Part shown: piece by piece, positions 58,191 through 64,000 of the stretch
Numbering within the stretch: position 1 is the stretch's first letter
Layout of the letters: the number at the start of each line of letters is the position of its first letter
NCBI RefSeq assembly: GCF_902859935.1
Contig: NZ_CADIKI010000019.1
Location: 62,001-126,000 of the forward strand
DNA length: 64,000 bases
Direction of reading: 5' to 3'
Source of the DNA: Paraburkholderia fynbosensis
GTDB lineage: Bacteria > Pseudomonadota > Gammaproteobacteria > Burkholderiales > Burkholderiaceae
Program-made: the position numbers and the translations under genes
Notes under the pieces: model-generated
Told to the model about the DNA's origin: nothing
The model's input: the letters and a program-made list of their open reading frames with translations, nothing else
Databases searched by the model: none

Positions 58191-59664
58191 ATTCCACTTC
58201 GTCCGGGACGCTCGAGAGCGGCGTCGCCACATGTTCGAGCGATTTCCGCTCCGCGTCTACGCCCCAGATCGCCGCCGCCACGGCCGCCACGAGCATCAGC
58301 CCCGATCCCACCAGGTAGCCCGAGAATACTGCGCTGCGCTGATGCGTGTCGATCAGTCTCCCGAAGAACGCCGGGCCGATGATGCCGCCGAGCGCCGTGC
58401 CGAACGCGTAGAAGACTGCAATCGCCAGCGCGCGGATTTCTAGCGGGAACGATTCGCTGACCGTCAAATACGCCGAACTCGCCGCTGCCGACGCGAAGAA
58501 GAAAATCACCATCCAGGCAATCGTCTGCGTGACGACGGTGAGCAACTGCTGCTCGAACAGATACCCGCTCAGCGTCAGCAGAATTGCGGACATGCCGTAA
58601 GTCGCCGCGATCATCTTGCGCCGCCCGATCACGTCGAAAAGCCGTCCGAGCAGCAACGGTCCGAGAAAGTTGCCGAGCGCGAAGGGCAGCAGATACCAGC
58701 CGATGTGGTCGCCCGGCACCTGGTAAAAGTCGGTGAGCACGAGCGCGTAAGTGAAGAAAATCGCGTTGTAGAAGAACGCCTGCGCGGTCATCAACGTGAG
58801 GCCGACCAGCGCGCGGCGGCGGTGCACGTTGAAGAGCGTATGGAACACCTCGCGCAACGGCGTATGCGCACGGGCGCGCAGCCGCAGACGGGTGAGCTGC
58901 TCGTCGGAGAGCGCGTGACCTTCGTCGCGAAAACGCCCTTCGATGCCTTCGACGATCGAGCGCGCGTCGGGCTCGTCGCCGTGCGTCAACAGCCAGCGCG
59001 GGCTTTCGGGCACCCAGATGCGCATTGGCAGGATCACCAGGGCGAGCACGGCGCCGATGAAGAAGCAGGCGCGCCAGCCCCAGTCGGCCGGCAGCAGGTG
59101 AGGATCGAGCAGCACCAGCGAGCCGGCCGCGCCGAGCCCGGCGCCGACCCAGAACGTGCCGTTGATGCCCAGATCGGTCCAGCCTCGCACCCGCGCCGGG
59201 GTGAATTCCTGGATCGTCGAGTTGATCGCCGTGTATTCGCCGCCGATCCCCGCGCCGGTCAGGAAGCGAAACAGCATGAAGCTGGCCAGATTCCACGAAA
59301 GCGCGGTCGCCGCCGTCGCGGCCAGATAGACGGCGAGCGTGATGAAAAACAGCTTGCGGCGGCCGAGCCGGTCGGTCAGCCAGCCGAAACCCAGCGCCCC
59401 GAGCACTGCGCCGGCGATATATGCGCTGCCTGCCAGGCCCACGTCGGCGTTGGAAAAGCGCAGTGACGGACTGGACTTCAGCGCGCTCGCGACGGCGCCC
59501 GCCAAGGTCACTTCGAGGCCGTCGAGCAGCCACGTGACACCCAGCGCCACCACGATCAGTGAATGAAAGCGGCCCCACGGCAGCCGGTCCAGCCGCGAGG
59601 GCAGGTCCGTTTCGATCAGCGTGGCGTTTTTCTCGTGAACAGCGGCAGTCGGCGGCGCGCTCAT
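58189..59664 (-). CDS. MFS transporter, sugar-porter-like
   Basis: 491-residue major facilitator with twelve helices. It has the SP-family marks DGLEVTLAGAV in helix 1, GWLTDRLGRRKLFF between helices 2 and 3, GAGIGGEYTAINSTIQEFTPAR in helices 4-5, PESPRWLLTHG after helix 6 and RLFDVIGRRKM in the second half. The PESPRWLL motif points to the metabolite/sugar porter group rather than drug export. The substrate is unknown. A start six codons upstream is possible. Confidence 0.88.
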   Translation of the reverse strand: MSAPPTAAVHEKNATLIETDLPSRLDRLPWGRFHSLIVVALGVTWLLDGLEVTLAGAVASALKSSPSLRFSNADVGLAGSAYIAGAVLGALGFGWLTDRLGRRKLFFITLAVYLAATAATALSWNLASFMLFRFLTGAGIGGEYTAINSTIQEFTPARVRGWTDLGINGTFWVGAGLGAAGSLVLLDPHLLPADWGWRACFFIGAVLALVILPMRIWVPESPRWLLTHGDEPDARSIVEGIEGRFRDEGHALSDEQLTRLRLRARAHTPLREVFHTLFNVHRRRALVGLTLMTAQAFFYNAIFFTYALVLTDFYQVPGDHIGWYLLPFALGNFLGPLLLGRLFDVIGRRKMIAATYGMSAILLTLSGYLFEQQLLTVVTQTIAWMVIFFFASAAASSAYLTVSESFPLEIRALAIAVFYAFGTALGGIIGPAFFGRLIDTHQRSAVFSGYLVGSGLMLVAAVAAAIWGVDAERKSLEHVATPLSSVPDEVE

Positions 59665-59850
59665 TGCTTGACGTCTCCTCAATCCGAAAATTTGGCGGCG
59701 TATCCTGTCGAAAAGAGCAATATTCGTTCCGTCGAACGATCTTTTGCCTTATAGCGGCCGGTTCGAAAGCGTTAGTTGATGCTAGCCGAGTTTTCGTGTT
59801 ACAAAGCCGCTCCCCTTTCTGTCCGCGCCAGCTGAGCGGCGATGCCTGCC

Positions 59851-61101
59851 ATGAACTATTGCGCGATTGACTTCGGTACTTCCAACTCGGCCGTGGCCGT
59901 GCCTGACGGCGCTTTGCTCAAGCTCGCGCCGGTCGAAGACGCCTACACGACGCTGCCCACTGCCGTCTTTTTCAACACCGACGAAGACACGCGCGAATTC
60001 GGGCGGGCGGCGCTGGCGGCATACATCGACGGCTTCGATGGTCGGCTGATGCGCTCGATGAAAAGCATTCTCGGCTCGCCGCTCGCCGAAAACTCGACGG
60101 ATCTGGGCGACGGCTCCGCGATCAAGTACACGGACGTGATCGCGATTTTCGTCGATCACCTCAAGCGCTCGGCCGAAAAGAGCACCGGCGGCGCGATCGA
60201 TCGCGCGGTGCTGGGCCGCCCGGTGTTTTTCGTCGACGACGATCCACGCGCCGACCAGATGGCGCAGCAGCAGCTCGAAGCCGCCGCGCGCTCGGTCGGC
60301 TTGCGGGAAATTCACTTTCAGTATGAGCCGATCGCGGCCGCATTCGACTACGAATCGCATCTGACGGAGGAGGGGCTCGTGCTGGTGGCCGACATCGGCG
60401 GCGGCACGTCGGACTTTTCGCTGGTGCGGGTCGGACCGGAACGGATGAAGCGCGTCGAGCGCAAGGGCGACGTGCTGGCGCACCACGGCGTACACGTTGC
60501 GGGCACGGACTTCGACCGCCGCGTCGAACTGGCGACGATCCTCCGCGAACTCGGCTATCAGTCGCTCGATCCGGAAGGGCGCGAGATCCCAAACCGTATC
60601 TACTTCGATCTGGCGACCTGGCACTTGATCAACACGGTCTACGCGCCGAAGCGGGTCAGCGAACTCGCGCTGATGCGGCACCTGTTTACCCAAACCAAGC
60701 ACCACGACCGCCTGATGCGCGTCGTTGAGCGCCGCCTGGGGCACGCGCTGGCGGCCCATGCGGAAGAGGCGAAGATCGGCGTGGCGGCGGGCGGCGAGAC
60801 CGTCATCGATCTCGACGAAGTGGAAGACGACCTGCGCCTCGCCTTCGACGAAGCCCAACTCATCAAAGCCGGCCAGGATGAGACGCAACGCATCGTGCAG
60901 GCGGCGCGCGATACGGTCCAGGCGGCCGGCGTCGCGCCGCGCGACGTCAGCGCAGTGTATTTCACGGGCGGCTCGACCGGGCTCGCATTTCTATCGGGCG
61001 CATTGGCGGCCGCATTTCCGGATGCGAAAGCGGTATTCGGCGATCGACTCGCCAGCGTTGCAACGGGACTCGGTATTCATGCCCGGCGTCTGTTCGGATA
61101 A
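59851..61101 (+). CDS. Hsp70-family chaperone-like protein (YegD type)
   Basis: 416-residue actin/Hsp70-fold ATPase without the substrate-binding domain, as in E. coli YegD. Phosphate-1 motif DFGTSNSAVAV is at the N-terminus, phosphate-2 VADIGGGTSDFSLV in the middle, and VYFTGGSTG with an adenosine motif near the end. A partner is unknown. The MPA before MNYC adds three residues if used. A bidirectional terminator separates it from the converging cold-shock gene. Confidence 0.92.
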   Translation: MNYCAIDFGTSNSAVAVPDGALLKLAPVEDAYTTLPTAVFFNTDEDTREFGRAALAAYIDGFDGRLMRSMKSILGSPLAENSTDLGDGSAIKYTDVIAIFVDHLKRSAEKSTGGAIDRAVLGRPVFFVDDDPRADQMAQQQLEAAARSVGLREIHFQYEPIAAAFDYESHLTEEGLVLVADIGGGTSDFSLVRVGPERMKRVERKGDVLAHHGVHVAGTDFDRRVELATILRELGYQSLDPEGREIPNRIYFDLATWHLINTVYAPKRVSELALMRHLFTQTKHHDRLMRVVERRLGHALAAHAEEAKIGVAAGGETVIDLDEVEDDLRLAFDEAQLIKAGQDETQRIVQAARDTVQAAGVAPRDVSAVYFTGGSTGLAFLSGALAAAFPDAKAVFGDRLASVATGLGIHARRLFG

Positions 61102-61162
61102 CCAACAAACTAATCCCTCGCATACTGCGAAGATAATCAGCGCATTCAGTTGCGATGGATAT

Positions 61163-61192
61163 AAAAAAACCCCGCCGAGGCGGGGTTTTTTG
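61163..61192. terminator. Bidirectional terminator between yegD-like and csp genes
   Basis: AAAAAACCCCGCC and GGCGGGGTTTTTT (61164-61192) form a perfect stem with a 3-base loop, with A-tract and T-tract on the two sides. It serves the two converging transcripts. Confidence 0.92.
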
Positions 61193-61214
61193 CGTCCAGA
61201 AGGAAGCGTGTCGC

Positions 61215-61418
61215 TTACACCGGCTTGATGTTAGCGGCTTGCTTGCCCTTCGGGCCCGTCTTCACTTCAAACGTAACCTTTTGGTTTTCTTGCAGCGTCT
61301 TGAAGCCTTCCGTGCGGATTTCCGAGAAATGCGCGAACAGATCTTCGCCACCGCCGTCCGGCGTGATGAAGCCAAAGCCCTTTGCGTCATTGAACCACTT
61401 GACGGTACCGGTTTCCAT
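61215..61418 (-). CDS. cspA: CspA-family cold-shock protein
   Basis: 67-residue single-stranded nucleic-acid-binding OB-fold protein. It has METGTVKWFNDAKGFGFI with RNP1 (KGFGFI, 13-18) and RNP2 (DLFAHF, 26-31), and ends PKGKQAANIKPV. The frame is open upstream, but METGTVKWF is the invariant start. A promoter at 61566-61594 gives a leader of about 140 nt. Several csp paralogues are usual, so the exact paralogue is not assigned. Confidence 0.95.
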   Translation of the reverse strand: METGTVKWFNDAKGFGFITPDGGGEDLFAHFSEIRTEGFKTLQENQKVTFEVKTGPKGKQAANIKPV

Positions 61419-61849
61419 ATTACTTGTTCCTAAAGATGGTGAATAAGGCCGAAGCCCAGAGGGTGCATGAAAATCAAGGAAGGGGGTAATGGGACCAACC
61501 GGAGTACCGTTGATGGGCGAACTACGAAAGACCAATTCACTCGCCGCTTGAAATCCTGCCCGAACGTTATACGGGCATTTCCAGATAAGGTCAACAGTGT
61601 CGTCGAATCTTTTGCAGTATTTAGCGAGTAGGCGCAGTTTGTGCTTACAAAGCTTTCTGCCGCCTCGATCTTTTTGCCAGGGAGAACCCTTAGTTTCGCT
61701 GCATCAGGTCGGTGCAACCGTTAAACTACGCGCCGCGCGTCGGTTGCACCTGTCAGGACGGGTCCGCCGCGCATGCATGCGCGTCACCCGTCTCCAGCGC
61801 CACAAGCGATGTCACGCGGTGCCGACATGGTTCTGATACAGGAGAAGAC
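61419..61849. other. Leader and promoter region between csp and permease genes
   Basis: About 430 bp without a gene. The left part is the predicted 5' untranslated leader and promoter of the cold-shock gene on the minus strand. The right part must hold the permease promoter, which I could not identify; frames there are open but lack a domain. Confidence 0.6.
61566..61594 (-). promoter_or_regulatory. Sigma70 promoter of the cold-shock gene
   Basis: Read on the minus strand: TTGACC (61594-61589), 17 bp, TATAAC (61571-61566). Spacing is ideal and each hexamer differs from consensus by one base. The start would lie near 61558, giving a leader of about 140 nt, similar to the long leaders of other cold-shock mRNAs. 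Confidence 0.75.
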
Positions 61850-63445
61850 GTGAAAAGTTCTATACAACGGAACATCGGGCCGTTCGCACTACTGCTGACC
61901 GGCTTGGGCTCGATCATCGGATCGGGCTGGCTGTTCGGCGCATGGAAAGCCGCCAAAATTGCCGGTCCCGCTGCCATTTGTGCCTGGGTCATCGGCGCAG
62001 TCGTGATTCTCGCGATTGCCCTGACTTACGCGGAACTCGGTGCGATGTTTCCGGAATCCGGCGGTATGGTGCGCTACGCGCGCTATTCGCACGGTGCGCT
62101 GGTCGGTTTTATCAGCGCGTGGGCCAACTGGATTGCGATCGTTTCGGTGATTCCGATCGAAGCCGAGGCATCCATTCAATATATGAGCACGTGGCCCTAT
62201 GCGTGGGCGCATGCGCTCTTCGTCGACGGCTCGTTAACCACTAACGGGTTATTGCTGTCCGCCGGCCTCGTGATCATCTACTTCCTGCTGAACTACTGGG
62301 GCGTCAAACTGTTCGCGCGCGCCAATTCGGCGATCACGATCTTCAAGTTCCTGATTCCCGGCGCGACGATCCTTGGCTTGATGCTGACCGGCTTTCACAA
62401 GGAAAACTTCGGCGAAACAAGCACGTTCGCGCCGTACGGCTGGTCGTCGGTGCTGACGGCGGTCGCGACGAGCGGCATCGTGTTCGCGTTCAACGGTTTC
62501 CAGAGCCCGATCAACCTCGCTGGCGAAGCACGCAATCCGGCCAAGAGCGTGCCGTTCGCGGTGATCGGCTCGATCCTGCTGGCGCTGGTGATCTACGTGC
62601 TGTTGCAGATCGCGTATATCGGCGCGGTGAACCCGAGCGACGTCATGAAGGGCTGGAGCCACTTCAACTTCGCGTCGCCGTTCGCCGAACTCGCGATCGC
62701 GCTGAACCTGAACTGGCTGGCGATCCTGCTGTACGTGGATGCTTTCGTCAGCCCGAGCGGCACCGGTACCACCTATATGGCGACCACCACCCGCATGATT
62801 TACGCGATGGAGCGCAACAACACGATGCCGAAGATGTTCGGCAACGTGCACCCGTTCTATGGCGTGCCGCGTCAGGCGATGTGGTTCAACCTGTTCGTGT
62901 CGTTCATTTTCCTGTTCTTCTTCCGCGGCTGGAGCTCGCTGGCGGCGGTGATTTCGGTCGCCACGGTAATCTCGTACCTGACGGGCCCGATCAGCCTGAT
63001 GGCGCTGCGCCGCGCGGCGACGGACCTCGAGCGTCCGCTGCACATCGCCGGCATGAAGGTGATCGCGCCGTTCGCGTTCGTGTGTGCGTCGCTGATCCTT
63101 TACTGGGCCAAATGGCCGCTCACCGGCGAAATCATTCTGCTGATGGTCGTCGCGTTGCCGGTGTACTTCTACTTCCAGGCGAAGTCGGGTTTTGCCGGCT
63201 GGGGCCGCGATCTGAAGGCGGCATGGTGGCTGGTCGCCTACCTGCCGATCATGGCGGTTCTGTCGCTGATCGGCAGCAAGGAGTTCGGCGGTTTCGGCAT
63301 CCTGCCGTACGGCTGGGACATGCTGGTGGTGATCGCGTTCTCGCTGGTGTTCTACTACTGGGGCGTGAATAGCGGCTACCGGTCGGAGTATCTGGAAGAG
63401 CGTCAGACTCACGACGAAGTGCTCGAAGGCATGGGCGCGCACTAA
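61850..63445 (+). CDS. APC-family amino acid permease
   Basis: 531-residue inner-membrane permease with about twelve helices. It starts with GTG after a GGAG ribosome site (MKSSIQRNIGPFALLLTGLGSIIGSGWLFG). The G-S-G-W-L-F-G motif in helix 1 and the FAFNGFQSPINLAGEARNP segment of helix 6 mark the APC family. Substrate unknown; some relatives take up aromatic or basic amino acids. The C-terminal tail EERQTHDEVLEGMGAH is charged. A bidirectional terminator follows. Confidence 0.9.
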   Translation: MKSSIQRNIGPFALLLTGLGSIIGSGWLFGAWKAAKIAGPAAICAWVIGAVVILAIALTYAELGAMFPESGGMVRYARYSHGALVGFISAWANWIAIVSVIPIEAEASIQYMSTWPYAWAHALFVDGSLTTNGLLLSAGLVIIYFLLNYWGVKLFARANSAITIFKFLIPGATILGLMLTGFHKENFGETSTFAPYGWSSVLTAVATSGIVFAFNGFQSPINLAGEARNPAKSVPFAVIGSILLALVIYVLLQIAYIGAVNPSDVMKGWSHFNFASPFAELAIALNLNWLAILLYVDAFVSPSGTGTTYMATTTRMIYAMERNNTMPKMFGNVHPFYGVPRQAMWFNLFVSFIFLFFFRGWSSLAAVISVATVISYLTGPISLMALRRAATDLERPLHIAGMKVIAPFAFVCASLILYWAKWPLTGEIILLMVVALPVYFYFQAKSGFAGWGRDLKAAWWLVAYLPIMAVLSLIGSKEFGGFGILPYGWDMLVVIAFSLVFYYWGVNSGYRSEYLEERQTHDEVLEGMGAH

Positions 63446-63493
63446 GCGCCGCGCTGAGCCTGTCGGCCGGGCCGCGGTTGAGTCCGGGACGAG

Positions 63494-63529
63494 AAAAAGC
63501 CCGCCTGAGTTGCTCAGGCGGGCTTTTTT
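63494..63529. terminator. Bidirectional terminator behind the permease
   Basis: AAAAAGCCCGCCTGAG (63494-63509) and CTCAGGCGGGCTTTTT (63513-63528) form a 16-bp stem with a 3-base loop, flanked by A and T tracts. Confidence 0.92.
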
Positions 63530-63573
63530 GTTGGCTGTCGCGTGGGGGCGTTGGCTGCCTACCGGCGCCAGGC

Positions 63574-64000
63574 TCAGGCGCTGCCGAACACGTAGTTCGT
63601 CATCGCGAGCGAGCGCTGATATGTGCCGAGCGACTGGATGGCCAGCGAATAATCGTCGTCCGCCGCGCCCAATGCGGCGAATACGGGCAGCAGATGCTCG
63701 TCGGTCGGATGCATCAGCACTGCGTGCGGCGCCTGGCGGCGGTAGTCGAGCAGCGCACCGACATCGTGCGCGGCGAGTTTCGTTTCGAACCAGTCCGTGA
63801 ACTCGGCCACGCGCGGATCGGCATCTTCCGGGCGCGCGGAGAAATCGGCGGCGCGCAGATTGTGCGTGATCTGGCCGGAGCCGATCACCATCACACCATC
63901 GTCTTTCAACGCGCGCAGCGCACGACCTACTTGGAAATGATGTGCGGCGTCCATGTGCGGCTGGATCGACAACTGCGCGACCGGCACGTCCGCGTGCGGG
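63574..64000 (-). CDS. LigB-type extradiol dioxygenase (DODA/YgiD-like), 5'-truncated by window
   Basis: C-terminal 142 residues of a LigB-superfamily dioxygenase resembling the 4,5-DOPA extradiol dioxygenase/YgiD group. It has GVMVIGSGQITHNL with a metal-site His, then MHPTDEHLLPVFAALGAADDD. The frame runs through the right edge; a GTG at 63987 is internal, and the usual length of about 260 residues implies that about 120 are outside. Its substrate may be a catechol; YgiD-type enzymes are otherwise little characterised. Confidence 0.88.
   Translation of the reverse strand, partial: PHADVPVAQLSIQPHMDAAHHFQVGRALRALKDDGVMVIGSGQITHNLRAADFSARPEDADPRVAEFTDWFETKLAAHDVGALLDYRRQAPHAVLMHPTDEHLLPVFAALGAADDDYSLAIQSLGTYQRSLAMTNYVFGSA

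Noticed and set aside
57482..59578. Long minus-strand open frame of 698 codons spanning the nitroreductase and MFS genes.
   Set aside because: It is a frame shadow: both underlying proteins have full family motifs, while this frame is Arg/Ala/Gly-rich with no domain. High GC creates long antisense frames.

Overview
The window is a GC-rich (roughly 64-65 percent by eye) chromosomal stretch from a beta-proteobacterium of the family Burkholderiaceae, most likely Paraburkholderia. The evidence is gene content and order: gltBD; an mla phospholipid-transport operon (F-E-D-A-C-B) running through an ABC exporter, a BolA-like gene and murA into a complete his operon, a HIT protein and tatABC; then a DegS/DegQ-like protease, Nif3, petABC, sspA-sspB and tRNA-Thr. 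This order is typical of the Burkholderia lineage. Almost everything is core genome. I see no phage, insertion sequence, integrase, CRISPR array or toxin cluster.

Layout. 1-5.9 kb: glutamate synthase gltB (5' end cut by the window) and gltD. 6.1-8.7 kb, minus strand: an MFS transporter and a DadA-type D-amino-acid dehydrogenase. 9.1-10.0 kb: a Tat-exported lipoprotein of the tyrosine-phosphatase fold whose catalytic Cys is Ser. 10.2-16.6 kb: an envelope-centred accessory cluster with a histidine kinase/OmpR-type regulator pair, small secreted or lipoprotein genes, an orphan FlgH (flagellar L-ring) homologue, a second, kinase-less paralogous regulator and two more exported proteins. 16.9-19.4 kb: an SDR protein without the usual Tyr and a YddA/SbmA-type ABC transporter. 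19.6-23.5 kb: a TPP riboswitch with a terminator-like platform, then thiO-thiS-thiG-thiE.

23.6-42.0 kb is one nearly continuous plus-strand block. Its Mla proteins keep outer-membrane lipid asymmetry, MurA starts peptidoglycan synthesis, the his genes make histidine, and Tat exports folded proteins. The block is interrupted after mlaB by three tandem 50-bp hairpin repeats. 42.1-48.5 kb: periplasmic protease, Nif3, cytochrome bc1 (petABC; the Rieske subunit has a Tat signal), SspA/SspB and tRNA-Thr. 48.5-49.4 kb is a gene-poor, partly AT-rich stretch behind the tRNA. 49.4-55.1 kb: two methyltransferases, an HI0933-type flavoprotein with decayed tandem copies of its 3' end beside it, and small conserved proteins. 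55.3-57.4 kb: a TetR regulator divergent from an MFS gene, with an operator-like palindrome inside a near-consensus promoter. 57.5-64.0 kb: nitroreductase, another MFS transporter, a YegD-like Hsp70, a cold-shock protein with a clear promoter and long leader, an amino-acid permease, and a LigB-type (DODA/YgiD-like) dioxygenase cut by the right edge.

The best candidates for something undescribed are the 10.2-16.6 kb envelope cluster with its orphan FlgH, the Cys-to-Ser Tat lipoprotein, and several repeat families: 50-bp hairpins that supply the mlaB stop codon, a 36-bp element found both between genes and inside a gene, and 10-bp-phased direct repeats in two regulatory gaps. No database search was possible; every family assignment rests on motifs, length and context.
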